Source: Candidatus Peribacteria bacterium (GTDB taxonomy: Bacteria > Patescibacteriota > Gracilibacteria > Peribacterales > Peribacteraceae). Taken from it: 56,115 nt of DNA. This document shows, piece after piece, positions 19,817-29,396 of this stretch. Position 1 is the stretch's first letter. Every line of letters starts with the position of its first letter. Below the pieces are notes generated by a model, which was not told the origin of the DNA, ran no database searches, and worked only from the letters and a program-made list of their open reading frames with translations. Both the position numbers and the translations under genes were made by a program. The stretch spans positions 1 to 56,115 of the forward strand of contig SICN01000005.1 of assembly GCA_009691405.1 (NCBI GenBank), in the 5' to 3' direction.

Positions 19817-21043
19817 TTATTCGTAACGGAGCGCTTCGATCGGATGCAGGCCTGCGGCATGCCGCGCGGGCGAAATGCCAAATGCAACGCCCGTGAATGC
19901 CGCCATCACGAATGCGGCGATAATCGAACGAATCGAAACCGCAAAGAAATACGTTGTGAGGAAATACTTGGCGATGCCAGCAATGAGAAACGCGATGAAA
20001 ATGCCGCCGATGACTCCGATCGCTCCTCCGATCATCGTCAGTAGTACGGATTCCGTGAGAAACTGCAGCAAAATATCCCTGCGTTTTGCGCCGAGCGCCT
20101 TCCGAAGACCGATTTCCCCGGTTCGTTCCGTGACGGACACGAGCATGATGTTCATGATGCCGATGCCGCCGACGAGAAGTGAAATGGCTGCGATGGTTGT
20201 GATGAACAGTGTCAGCCCGAGTGACACCGACCCGAGAATTTCACCAGCTTGTGCAGATGATCGAACGATAAAATCGTCCTTCTTCGGATCGTCTTTGGGA
20301 TTATCAATGCCGTGCCTGCGGCGCATCAGCGTTTTCACATCGTCGAATGCGAGATCAAACCCTTCCGTCGACTGCATCGTCGCATAGTTCAAATACTTCT
20401 GACCCGTAACGTCGCGTGCGACATTGAACGGCACGTAGATTCTATTGTCGGCATTCTGGAAGAATTGCGACCCGAGCGCATTGGTCGTGCCGATGACCGT
20501 GTAGTGCCGGTCGCCGATCTTGATGCGCTTGCCGAGCGGTTCGATCGATCCGAAATACTTTTCGACAACGTCGGGCGCGAGAACAGCGACTGCTTTGGCA
20601 CCGTCATTGTCTTCGGAGTCGAGCAGACGTCCGGATCTCGGGGCGATGCTCTGGTTCTGGAAAAAGTTCGGCCGCACTCCGAACACCTGCGGAGCGCCTT
20701 CTTCTCGGCCGTACGATACCGTTCCAGTGATGAAAATAACCGGAGCAATATTCGTAATCGTTTTGAGTTGTTCAAGTTCACGAAGATCTTCGAACGTAAA
20801 ACTATCAAAGCCCGTCGAAACGCCATTCGGTCCTCCGTTGTCTTGCCCCGGAAAAATGACCATGCTCTTCGGGCCCAGAGAACTGATCTGCCCGAGGATC
20901 ACCCCCTGCATGCTCTGGCCGACGGAGCTCATGAGCACGACAGATCCGACTCCGATGATGATGCCGAGCATGGTGAGCATCGAACGGTTTTTGTTGACCG
21001 CAATACCTTTGAGTGCCGAGCGGAACGTGTCCTGGATCAGCAT
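19817..21043 (-). CDS. ABC transporter permease (MacB/FtsX type), paralogue
   Basis: ALKGIAVNKNRSMLTMLGIIIGVGSVVLMSSVG...GGIGIMNIMLVSVTERTGEIGLRKALGAKRRDILLQFLTES. Confidence 0.93.
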   Translation of the reverse strand: MLIQDTFRSALKGIAVNKNRSMLTMLGIIIGVGSVVLMSSVGQSMQGVILGQISSLGPKSMVIFPGQDNGGPNGVSTGFDSFTFEDLRELEQLKTITNIAPVIFITGTVSYGREEGAPQVFGVRPNFFQNQSIAPRSGRLLDSEDNDGAKAVAVLAPDVVEKYFGSIEPLGKRIKIGDRHYTVIGTTNALGSQFFQNADNRIYVPFNVARDVTGQKYLNYATMQSTEGFDLAFDDVKTLMRRRHGIDNPKDDPKKDDFIVRSSAQAGEILGSVSLGLTLFITTIAAISLLVGGIGIMNIMLVSVTERTGEIGLRKALGAKRRDILLQFLTESVLLTMIGGAIGVIGGIFIAFLIAGIAKYFLTTYFFAVSIRSIIAAFVMAAFTGVAFGISPARHAAGLHPIEALRYE

Positions 21044-21044
21044 G

Positions 21045-21773
21045 CTATTTGAGTATTCCCTTCTCTCCCGCCATCACACGCTTGAAATCGGTCGAGTCGC
21101 TGACGATGCGGCCGTCGCGAATATGAATGATGCGGCTCGCGTGCTGAGCCGTCGTTTGCTCATGGGTCACAAGAATAATCGTATGGCCTTGCGCATTCAG
21201 CTTCTGCAAGACCTGCATCACAGCGACTCCCGAGGCCGAATCGAGGTTGCCGGTCGGCTCGTCCGCAAAGATGAGATCGGGATTCGTCACGAGCGAACGG
21301 GCGATCGCTGTGCGTTGCTTCTGGCCGCCACTCAGTTGATTGCTCAAGTAGTCTTTGCGATCTGTGAGTCCCACGATGTCGATGGCCTTTAGAGCATTCT
21401 TCTCGCGATCGGCAACTGGGATCGTCGGGTGATAGAGAAGCGGCAGCATCACGTTTTCAAGCACGGTCGTTCTCGGAAGCAAGTTGAACGACTGGAACAC
21501 AAAACTCACGCGCGTCGCTCGAATACGCGCGAGATCGTCGTCGCTCAAGGTCTTCGTCTGTTCTCCTTGAAACAAATAGTCGCCGCTCGTGTGGCCGTCG
21601 AGGAACCCGAGAATGTGCATCAGCGTGGACTTTCCGGAACCAGAAGGCCCCATGATCGACACGAACTCGCCCTTCTTGATCTTCACGTTAATGTCGTAGA
21701 GCACTGGCGTGAGGACGCCGTCATTCTCGTATGACTTGAAGAGATTTCTGGTTTCGATGAGAGGAGAATTCAT
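21045..21773 (-). CDS. ABC transporter ATP-binding protein (MacB/LolD type)
   Basis: GPSGSGKSTLMHILGFLD (Walker A), LSGGQKQRTAIARSLVTNPDLIFADEPTGNLDS (signature, Walker B). Confidence 0.96.
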   Translation of the reverse strand: MNSPLIETRNLFKSYENDGVLTPVLYDINVKIKKGEFVSIMGPSGSGKSTLMHILGFLDGHTSGDYLFQGEQTKTLSDDDLARIRATRVSFVFQSFNLLPRTTVLENVMLPLLYHPTIPVADREKNALKAIDIVGLTDRKDYLSNQLSGGQKQRTAIARSLVTNPDLIFADEPTGNLDSASGVAVMQVLQKLNAQGHTIILVTHEQTTAQHASRIIHIRDGRIVSDSTDFKRVMAGEKGILK

Positions 21774-22339
21774 ACAGCTTCTTGAAAAAGATTCACAACA
21801 TTCGCATCGTGAGGCCACACAATGGGAGCGACTTCGTGCACAATGTTGAATTCCTTTGCCTGATCCGCCGAAAGAAAAGATTGCTGAGACAATAACTCCA
21901 ATGCTTTATCCCGAGTGATAGATGTGTGAGCGAGCAATTTCTCAACGACATCTCTCTCACACCCTTCAGAAATCAGGCAAATCTGCTCCTCGCTTGCGTG
22001 TGAAATCGTAGGAGGATGGATAAGAAATTTCGAGTCTGGCTCAGCGAAACGATGATCACCTGCAAGGAAAGGGATTAATGCGGCAGACTCCACAAAATTT
22101 CTGGCATACGTCGTAATCGGAATCCCAAGCTTTCGAAGAGCCTGATACATTGCCATTGAGAGAAAGTGACTTCCTCCGGGACTTTTGATTGCAAGATGCA
22201 ATTCTTTCGCACCATTCTGAACAAGCTCTTCGACAGTCCGTATGAATCTCATTGCAGGCTGAGGCCGAATCTCATCCATAAATCGAACGTATGCGATTGG
22301 TTGCTGTTCGAGCCGAACATAGTCGGGAAGTGCAGTCAT
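21770..22339 (-). CDS. ClpP/crotonase-fold serine protease-like protein
   Basis: AIKSPGGSHFLSMAMYQALRKLGIPITTYARNFVESAALIPFLAGDHRFAEPDSKFLIHPP: ClpP oxyanion, Ser and His motifs; ATGA overlap with the ABC ATPase gene. Confidence 0.85.
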   Translation of the reverse strand: MTALPDYVRLEQQPIAYVRFMDEIRPQPAMRFIRTVEELVQNGAKELHLAIKSPGGSHFLSMAMYQALRKLGIPITTYARNFVESAALIPFLAGDHRFAEPDSKFLIHPPTISHASEEQICLISEGCERDVVEKLLAHTSITRDKALELLSQQSFLSADQAKEFNIVHEVAPIVWPHDANVVNLFQEAV

Positions 22340-22354
22340 AGAAACAAACGAAAT

Positions 22355-24130
22355 CTACTGCTTGATAAGAACAACCACGACGTCGCCTTCCTTCACACCC
22401 GTCACCTCAACGTTCCCGCCGACCCCTTCCATGCCAGTCGTCACGGTGCGTGCGTCGAACGACTTACCGTCCGTGCGGAGAATGCGAACGAGCTTGCTGC
22501 CAGTTTCAGTCTCGAGCACCGAGCGAAGCGGGACGCTCACGACATCTGTTCGCATGCCGGTCGTAATCTCGCCGTCGCCCGTCATGCCGACTTTGAGACC
22601 GTCATTCGAAACAAGGAAATCAAGCTTCACGCGGTACTTCGACACGCCGTCTTTGTCCGTTGCGGCTGAATCGATCTCGCTGACCTTCAAGGCGAACTCG
22701 ATTGAACGAAAGGCGTCGAGCTTAATCGAACCGGTCTGTGCAAATTTCACTTTGGGAATGTCTACTTCGGAAACGAACATCTCGATTCTATACGGCGACT
22801 CTCCGAGCATTTCAACGGACGCCTCGGACGACGGACGCATCTCGCCAGCTTTCACGTTGACCTTCGTGACGATGCCAGCAACAGGTGCCGTGAGGATCGT
22901 ATCGCTGAATTGCGCAGCGGCTCTTGCAAGATCGGCCTGAGCCTGTCTGACGCGCGCAGTCGCCGCATCGATGTCGGTTTTCCTTGCCGGAGCGCGCTTC
23001 AAATCAAGCTGCGCTTGATCGATCGCCAGTGACGTTTGATACGTATTGATGTCTGCCTTCGCCCTGTCGCGCGTTCCCTGCAGTGACACAATCTCGGACT
23101 GCTGCGACGAAATTCTGGTGTCGTAGACGGCCGAGTCATCCCTGAGTGACTTACTCGCGACATCGATCGAGGACAGCGCGGACTGAACGTACGATTTCTG
23201 CGTCGCGATCGTCGACTTGTTGGTTTCGCGTGAGGTATTCGTGAAATACGAAGTGATCGGCAATGCCGAAAGAATATCGTATGCGCGATTGAGGGTATTC
23301 GTTGCCGTCACAAGTATCTGCCGCGCAAGATCGAAATTCCGAAGCGCGGTCTGATAATCCGTAACAGAAGCGGACGCCTGCAGCGACGAGATGGCCGAAA
23401 GAGAAGCGAGGATGTTCTGCTGCATTGCATCGTAGCCCGAAGGGATTCCTTTCACGACTCCGTCTTGGACGTCGTTGGCGTTGAAGACTCCCTGCGATGA
23501 AAGAAGCGCGGTCTTCGCAGTCGCAAGATGCTGTGCAATCGTGCTTCCGGCACTGCCAACCTGTCCGGCAAGACTGATGGCTGCTTCGCTTCGAAGCACC
23601 GTCAGTTGCGACTCGGCGGTCTTCAAATTATCTTCGGCATTCTTGAGAGTTTGCTTTACAGCCTCGAGCGATGCGCGTTTGTTTGCCACCTGCGCCTCGG
23701 CAATGGCGATATCCTCGGGACGAGATCCTTCGAGCAGAGCATCCAGCTGCGCCTGCGCCGATTGTCTATTAGCACTTGCGCCAGCGACACTCGCTGCGAG
23801 ACTTCCTGAACGCAAACTTGCAAGTCTCTGTCCCGCCTTCACTGTATCGCCTTCTTTCACGTACACCTTCGAGACGACGTCCACAGTTGGAAATTGGAGT
23901 GACAGATCCTTTTCGGAAATGACGGTTCCGACGGCTTCGACAGTTTGACGAAGCTCGCCCCGCTCTGCGACGGCCGTTACGAAGATGACCTGTTTCGGAC
24001 GCGTTACGGCGTAGGAAACAAAGACAAGAACGAGAAAAATCGAGACTGCGACAACAATCTTCAGGTGACTCCTGAGAAACCGTAGTGCAATGAGGATCTT
24101 GCCGTAGGGAATCGAAAGCAGAGAATGCAT
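22355..24130 (-). CDS. HlyD/MacA-type periplasmic adaptor (membrane fusion) protein
   Basis: TM, GTVISEKDLSLQFPTVDVVSKVYVKEGDTVKAGQRLASL, long coiled coil, SDTILTAPVAGIVTKVNVKAGEM. Confidence 0.9.
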   Translation of the reverse strand: MHSLLSIPYGKILIALRFLRSHLKIVVAVSIFLVLVFVSYAVTRPKQVIFVTAVAERGELRQTVEAVGTVISEKDLSLQFPTVDVVSKVYVKEGDTVKAGQRLASLRSGSLAASVAGASANRQSAQAQLDALLEGSRPEDIAIAEAQVANKRASLEAVKQTLKNAEDNLKTAESQLTVLRSEAAISLAGQVGSAGSTIAQHLATAKTALLSSQGVFNANDVQDGVVKGIPSGYDAMQQNILASLSAISSLQASASVTDYQTALRNFDLARQILVTATNTLNRAYDILSALPITSYFTNTSRETNKSTIATQKSYVQSALSSIDVASKSLRDDSAVYDTRISSQQSEIVSLQGTRDRAKADINTYQTSLAIDQAQLDLKRAPARKTDIDAATARVRQAQADLARAAAQFSDTILTAPVAGIVTKVNVKAGEMRPSSEASVEMLGESPYRIEMFVSEVDIPKVKFAQTGSIKLDAFRSIEFALKVSEIDSAATDKDGVSKYRVKLDFLVSNDGLKVGMTGDGEITTGMRTDVVSVPLRSVLETETGSKLVRILRTDGKSFDARTVTTGMEGVGGNVEVTGVKEGDVVVVLIKQ

Positions 24131-24158
24131 GAAGAGAAGACGAAAATGAGTGTGAAGA

Positions 24159-24199
24159 ATTACAATAGAAATTGTAATACTATTATGACTATATGTCAA
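24159..24199 (-). promoter_or_regulatory. Promoter with overlapping palindromic operator upstream of the MacA-like gene
   Basis: Reverse strand TTGACA-N17-TACAAT; the -10 lies inside ATTACAAT-TTCT-ATTGTAAT (24159-24178). Confidence 0.65.
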
Positions 24200-24212
24200 T
24201 ATCTCTTATGGC

Positions 24213-25031
24213 TTACACAAGAGCTTTCAACGCCTCGTCCGTTGCCTCCGAGACAGGCCTCATCCGCACTCCTTCCTTCAGAAGTTTCTCGCAGGAAAGC
24301 GTGCAATTGCTTCGTCCGGCCTTTACGACATCGCTCAGGTGATCGAGTGTGAGCCGTTCGACCTTGTGGGTCGGGTCGACGATTTTTTGGTACCGCAACA
24401 TGATCTTGTACGGGGAAATCGTCCCCGGATTCACGACGTTATAGATGCCGGTTTTACGCTTCGCAATGAGGATGTTCGCCGCAACAAGAAAATCCGGCAA
24501 ATAGGTGATCGAATTCTGCTCGTCGAGAATTTTTGTGTATTTTCGAAGCTTGCTGATGAGATTGCGAGGGTGAGTGGAACCGTCGAACGGCATGCGAAGC
24601 CGAAGCTGCAGTACGGGGAAATCCTTAAGGATTTGATCGATCCAGAGCTTTGTTCGTGCGTAGAAGCTGCCCGTGAAATTCGGCAAATCTGTCTCTGCGT
24701 ATCCTTTGCCATGATTGTCGCCCTCATACGTGCAACCCGAACCTATATGCACCCAGTAGATACCACGTCTCGCACAGGCATCGAGAAGATTCAAGGGTCC
24801 CTGAACGTTACTGAGGACCGTCTCGAGCTTGTGGTCTTCGCACCAGTCAACGTTAGGCTTCCCTGTTTTCCCCGCTGCATTAATGACGACAGCGGGCTTT
24901 TCCTTCTCGAGAACGTCTGCAAGTGCGACGGCATCGCATATATCGATTTCGGGAAGAATCGCATCCGGATAAATTGTCTTCAAATGACCGGCAATGAATC
25001 CTCTGCCACCGAAAATCATGACTTTTTCCAT
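24213..25031 (-). CDS. RmlD-like NAD-dependent sugar epimerase/reductase
   Basis: MEKVMIFGGRGFIAGHL...VVINAAGKTGKPNVDWCEDHKLET...SFYARTKLWIDQIL. Confidence 0.85.
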   Translation of the reverse strand: MEKVMIFGGRGFIAGHLKTIYPDAILPEIDICDAVALADVLEKEKPAVVINAAGKTGKPNVDWCEDHKLETVLSNVQGPLNLLDACARRGIYWVHIGSGCTYEGDNHGKGYAETDLPNFTGSFYARTKLWIDQILKDFPVLQLRLRMPFDGSTHPRNLISKLRKYTKILDEQNSITYLPDFLVAANILIAKRKTGIYNVVNPGTISPYKIMLRYQKIVDPTHKVERLTLDHLSDVVKAGRSNCTLSCEKLLKEGVRMRPVSEATDEALKALV

Positions 25032-25083
25032 AGGGTGATGATACGTAAGAAACGACGAATTTGGTATACGATTACGAGGCACT

Positions 25084-25773
25084 ATGCCTTCACTTCCACA
25101 TACGATCAAACGAACCGGCAATCGCACGTCCCGCGCAACGATCCGGGACGGATCGATTGTGATCGGACTTGCAAGAAATCTGTCGAGCAGAGAAGAGGCA
25201 CGGCATATCGACGTATTACTGAGAAGAATGGCAAAAGCATTTCTCAAGGAACAGACAAGGACACCGATCGATCCTTTCACAGGAATTTTGCAGGGAGACA
25301 CTCAAGTGACTGTGTATCTCATCACGGGACAGTCCATGCGATTTACGACCGAAGTCGGCGTAAGAGCACGGACCAAAGCTATCCCGAATGGCTGGCACAT
25401 CACGAAGGCGCCGCACACGGACAAGCGCACGTTTCATTCCATGCTCTGGAGACTTCTTGCGAAATCCGCAAGCGCTTCGATCCGTTCACTTGTGCGAGGC
25501 ATCAATGAGGAAACAATCAGGGCTGACATCAGGAGTGTCACCCTCAAGTTCATGCGATCACGGTGGGGAAGCTGCGGACGAAAAGGACAGATTGCACTCT
25601 CGACTCCCCTACTCCTCACAAGCCCCGATATCCTGCGGTACGTCATTCTCCACGAACTCTGCCATATGCCGCATCCGAATCATTCTGCAAAGTTCTGGAG
25701 AACAGTAGAAAAGTACATGCCGGACTATAAGGAGAAAATGAAAGAACTCAGGAAGTTCAAGCTACACGGTTAA
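25084..25773 (+). CDS. YgjP/WLM-like metallopeptidase-family protein
   Basis: FMRSRWGSCGRKGQIALSTPLLLTSPDILRYVILHELCHMPHPNHSAKFWRTVEKYMPDY. Confidence 0.88.
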   Translation: MPSLPHTIKRTGNRTSRATIRDGSIVIGLARNLSSREEARHIDVLLRRMAKAFLKEQTRTPIDPFTGILQGDTQVTVYLITGQSMRFTTEVGVRARTKAIPNGWHITKAPHTDKRTFHSMLWRLLAKSASASIRSLVRGINEETIRADIRSVTLKFMRSRWGSCGRKGQIALSTPLLLTSPDILRYVILHELCHMPHPNHSAKFWRTVEKYMPDYKEKMKELRKFKLHG

Positions 25774-25807
25774 CACGCAAGATACATGCCAAATTATTGA
25801 TTCGTCG

Positions 25808-25853
25808 CAGCTGAAACCTGCCTACCGGCAGGCAGGCGCCGCGTTTCAGCTTC
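25808..25853. repeat. Palindromic repeat with inner core CCTGCCTACCGGCAGGCAGG
   Basis: GCTGAAAC...GTTTCAGC outer stem (25810-25850) enclosing the core at 25817-25836. Confidence 0.85.
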
Positions 25854-25887
25854 GGGAATAATACTGAATACGCTATAATCACCTCCG

Positions 25888-28119
25888 ATGCCAAAAGTCC
25901 GTCGGAAAGCCATCCTCAGAAGGCGACGCAGAACGGTGAAGAAACGCAAGCCTCTGTTCGTGCTCGAGGAACACACGAGCAGACAGGTGAAAGCCGTACT
26001 CAGTATCGGTTGCGGACTCGTGCTCTTTCTTGCTCTTCGAGGCAATGCGGGTGCAATGGGGATCGCAACGTCGAAAATTCTCATGTTCTTCTTCGGTGCC
26101 TGGAAGGTTCTCTTCCCCGCGATGCTCGTCGCTCTCGGCTGTCTTCTGATGGTCGGAACGTCGCCGAATATCGGAACGAAAAGAACGGTAGGACTGTCTC
26201 TGTGCTTCGCCGCTTTCCTCGGCTTCGTGACACTCTTGTCACCGGCAATCGATATGGCATCGGAAAGAGACCAGCTTGGGGGAGCCGTCGGCTTCATGGT
26301 TGCGTTTCCGTTCGTCGCATTCCTCAGTAAAGCCGCAGGCTACGTGTCGCTTGCGGTTGTCTTCGTCATCGGTCTCTTCATCACGTTCGAACCCGATCTT
26401 CCTGCACTGATTGCTTCCCTCAGGGCTCCGAAGGAACCGGAACGCAAGCGCAGAATCCAAACGGAGGAAGAGGAAGACGAGGAACAAGAGGACGATGAGG
26501 ATCTCATCGAGAAAGGAGCGAAGGAAGACGAGGAGGAAGAAGACCTGAATATCGTTCGACCGGAATTTGCACTGGCAAACGACGCGAAGAAAAAGGAAGT
26601 TCTGCCTCCGAAAACGAAACCGAAAGGCATGCTCGAGATGAAGGACACGAGGTTCGAGGAGTGGAAATTCCCAGACATGGATCTGCTCGATGCTCGAAAG
26701 AGCGAACTGACGGTCAATGATGAAGATCTGAAGAGCCAAGCCGCACTGATCAAAGAAAAACTTGGAGAATTCGAAGTGGACGTCACGATGAAGGACGCCC
26801 ATCCTGGACCCACCGTCACGCAGTTCACGCTGCAGCCTGCGGAGGGAATCAAGCTCAGTAAGATCGAGAACCTCAAAGATGACCTGGCTCTGGCACTTGC
26901 GGCGCAGAGTCTTAGAATCGAGGCACCGATCCCGGGTAAGGCGCTCGTCGGCATCGAGATGCCAAATGAACGACGCTCGACTGTCTACCTTCGAGAACTC
27001 CTCGAATCACAGGTGTTCAGGCAGTCCGAATCCCCTCTCACGATCCCTCTTGGGAGAGGCGTTTCCGGAGACGCCATCGTCGCGACGATCGAAGACATGC
27101 CTCACCTCCTGATCGCCGGAGCAACCGGAGCCGGAAAGTCCGTTGCCATGAATACGTTTTTGATTTCACTTCTTTTCCAGAACGCTCCTCACGAACTGAA
27201 GCTGATCCTCATTGACCCCAAGCGCGTTGAGCTGATGCCCTATAACGGCATCCCGCATCTTCTTACTCCGGTCATCACAGAATCCGAAAAGGCACTGCAA
27301 GCCATGCGCTGGGCGATCGCGGAAATGGGCAGGCGCCTGCACCGCTTCTCGGAAGCGGGAGTGAGAAATCTCGCCGAATACAATGAGAAGCAGGAGGACG
27401 AAGAGAAGAAACTTGCACGCATCGTCATCGTTATCGATGAGCTTGCAGACCTGATGATGCGTCAGCACAGGAAGGACACGGAGACGATGATCGCCCGCAT
27501 CGCTCAGATGGCGAGAGCCGTCGGCATGCACCTCATTATTGCAACACAGCGCCCGAGCGTGGATGTCATCACGGGTCTCATCAAAGCGAATATTCCCACT
27601 CGCATTGCGTTCAGAGTCGTCAGTTCCATCGACTCCCGCACGATCATCGACAGCATCGGTGCTGAGGATCTCCTCGGCAAAGGAGACATGCTCCTCATGA
27701 CTGCCGTCACCCCGAAACCGATTCGCATTCAAGGAATTTATATTTCAACAAAGGAAATCGAGCGCATCATCAACTCGGTGAAAGTCGCAGGTGGTGGCAT
27801 GCTGACAGAAGAGATTACGCTCGGAAACGGAGATGATCAGGAGGAAGGTGGAGAGGAAGGAGACAACTCGGGAGCACGAGGAATGATTGATCTGGATCAG
27901 GATGACAATGGCGGAGACGATCTCTTCTTCGAAGCCGTGCGCGTCGTGCAGGAAACAGGGAAAGCGTCTGCAAGCCTTCTCCAGAGACACCTTAAGGTCG
28001 GCTACGCGCGCGCTGCTAGGCTTCTTGATATCATGGAGGAGAAAGGCGTTGTCGGGCCTGTCGACGGAGCGAAAGCGAGGAAGGTCTACATTGATCGCAT
28101 GGCGGAGGCGAATAGGTAA
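25888..28119 (+). CDS. ftsK: DNA translocase FtsK/SpoIIIE
   Basis: N-terminal TM region; LLIAGATGAGKSVAMNTFLISLLF, LILIDPKRVELMPYNGIPHLLTPVITE, VIDELADLMM, IIATQRPSVDVITGLIKANIPTRIAFRV; C-terminal winged helix. Confidence 0.97.
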   Translation: MPKVRRKAILRRRRRTVKKRKPLFVLEEHTSRQVKAVLSIGCGLVLFLALRGNAGAMGIATSKILMFFFGAWKVLFPAMLVALGCLLMVGTSPNIGTKRTVGLSLCFAAFLGFVTLLSPAIDMASERDQLGGAVGFMVAFPFVAFLSKAAGYVSLAVVFVIGLFITFEPDLPALIASLRAPKEPERKRRIQTEEEEDEEQEDDEDLIEKGAKEDEEEEDLNIVRPEFALANDAKKKEVLPPKTKPKGMLEMKDTRFEEWKFPDMDLLDARKSELTVNDEDLKSQAALIKEKLGEFEVDVTMKDAHPGPTVTQFTLQPAEGIKLSKIENLKDDLALALAAQSLRIEAPIPGKALVGIEMPNERRSTVYLRELLESQVFRQSESPLTIPLGRGVSGDAIVATIEDMPHLLIAGATGAGKSVAMNTFLISLLFQNAPHELKLILIDPKRVELMPYNGIPHLLTPVITESEKALQAMRWAIAEMGRRLHRFSEAGVRNLAEYNEKQEDEEKKLARIVIVIDELADLMMRQHRKDTETMIARIAQMARAVGMHLIIATQRPSVDVITGLIKANIPTRIAFRVVSSIDSRTIIDSIGAEDLLGKGDMLLMTAVTPKPIRIQGIYISTKEIERIINSVKVAGGGMLTEEITLGNGDDQEEGGEEGDNSGARGMIDLDQDDNGGDDLFFEAVRVVQETGKASASLLQRHLKVGYARAARLLDIMEEKGVVGPVDGAKARKVYIDRMAEANR

Positions 28120-28127
28120 AGTGATGC

Positions 28128-28154
28128 TTGACATATTTTATATATTGATATAAT
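28128..28154 (+). promoter_or_regulatory. Sigma70-type promoter TTGACA-N15-TATAAT
   Basis: ttgaca 28128-28133, tataat 28149-28154. Confidence 0.6.
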
Positions 28155-28186
28155 AATAGTATTATTCCCCCCCCCTTTTTTTGCCA

Positions 28187-28510
28187 ATGCCTATTACCGG
28201 TCATGAGAACTCCCCTGAGCGTAATTCCGACGGTCTTCTTGGCGAAGGCCGACTCCCCGGTCCTCTCGGAATCGAGCGCAAAAAAAATAATATTGACCTG
28301 AAAGAACTCAAGAAGCTGTCCGATAAGCAAGACACCGAGAAGGAACTGGTTTATGCCCCCGCCAAACCCGAAGACACGACGATCGTCGAGCCCTTCCCTG
28401 CTGAGGCACAGCAGCATATTGCGACACAGATACAGAGAGTCGTGCCCGAAGTCGTAAAAGACAAGAAACCGCGCGACCCGAAGGACACGATTCGCTACGG
28501 CGAATACTAG
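28187..28510 (+). CDS. Hypothetical protein
   Basis: ORF of about 107 aa (ATG at 28187) with a promoter-like sequence upstream. Confidence 0.6.
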   Translation: MPITGHENSPERNSDGLLGEGRLPGPLGIERKKNNIDLKELKKLSDKQDTEKELVYAPAKPEDTTIVEPFPAEAQQHIATQIQRVVPEVVKDKKPRDPKDTIRYGEY

Positions 28511-28546
28511 CCTACTAAATAAACGAAACGAGCGAATCGTAGTGCC

Positions 28547-28575
28547 TTGACAGCTTTCTAAAGTGTGTGTAGAGT
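28547..28575 (+). promoter_or_regulatory. Sigma70-type promoter TTGACA-N17-TAGAGT
   Basis: ttgaca 28547-28552, 17-bp spacer, tagagt 28570-28575. Confidence 0.55.
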
Positions 28576-28630
28576 ATTCGCGCTTCAATTTGAGGAATTT
28601 CTCCTCGATCTTCAATTCTCAATCCATCGC

Positions 28631-28927
28631 ATGTCAGAAAAAGATCTAAACCACGAGCGTATCGATTCGCATCTCCGCGTCGATCCTGCTGCAGGCGAAC
28701 ATCATCATGCATCTGGTCATCACGAGCACATGCATGTACACGCAGTGACGGTAACTCAGGCCTCTGTTCAGAAAGCAGTGAAGAAAGCCGGCATCGTGAG
28801 CGTGGGTGCAAAATTTGATTTCGATTTTCAGGACCCTCCGCATCAGGACCCTCCGCAAAAGAAGTCCAATGACCGGAGAATTGAGAACATGCAGTTGGAC
28901 AAGAAGATCGAGACTTCTGAGCAGTAG
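28631..28927 (+). CDS. Hypothetical His-rich protein
   Basis: MSEKDLNHERIDSHLRVDPAAGEHHHASGHHEHMHVHAVTVTQ...; promoter upstream. Confidence 0.6.
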   Translation: MSEKDLNHERIDSHLRVDPAAGEHHHASGHHEHMHVHAVTVTQASVQKAVKKAGIVSVGAKFDFDFQDPPHQDPPQKKSNDRRIENMQLDKKIETSEQ

Positions 28928-29012
28928 GAAGAGCAAAACTCCACTATTGGCAGGTAAAGATTGCCACAGTTCACTGTGCCCCTATACTGCGCGCAATTCC
29001 TCCATCCGTTGC

Positions 29013-29369
29013 ATGAACGTTTTCGGTAACAGTGGACAGCACGAATTTTTTTCGGCTCCGCGGTCCAGGCCCATTTCTTCCGAAAATGGACTGACAAAAG
29101 CAATTTGGACCGCGATTGATCGGTCGAGATCCGTGAGCTTTGGGGCAATCAACACTGACAAGCGCGTGGTGTTGCCTCCGGTGCGAAAGCAGGAACCACC
29201 GCCAAAGCCTCATACAATATCCTTACAACCAACTGAAGACTTTGAAACGCCTGTATTCGTGACGGTACCGCCAGGAGAAGACGCTTCAAGCATTCCACAG
29301 AATTTGGTTGAGCAGACAGATGATGATGAAACACGACCTGAAGAGGTGGATCGAGCAGAGGAGGACTGA
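29013..29369 (+). CDS. Hypothetical protein
   Basis: 118-aa ORF from ATG 29013, acidic C-terminus, followed by the rdgB-like gene. Confidence 0.5.
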   Translation: MNVFGNSGQHEFFSAPRSRPISSENGLTKAIWTAIDRSRSVSFGAINTDKRVVLPPVRKQEPPPKPHTISLQPTEDFETPVFVTVPPGEDASSIPQNLVEQTDDDETRPEEVDRAEED

Positions 29370-29396
29370 TGGAAAGGAATTCTGTAGAATCTGCGC

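Noticed and set aside
24339-25508. 389-aa + strand ORF
   Set aside because: Antisense to the RmlD-like gene and out of frame with the YgjP-like gene; composition inconsistent with a real protein.
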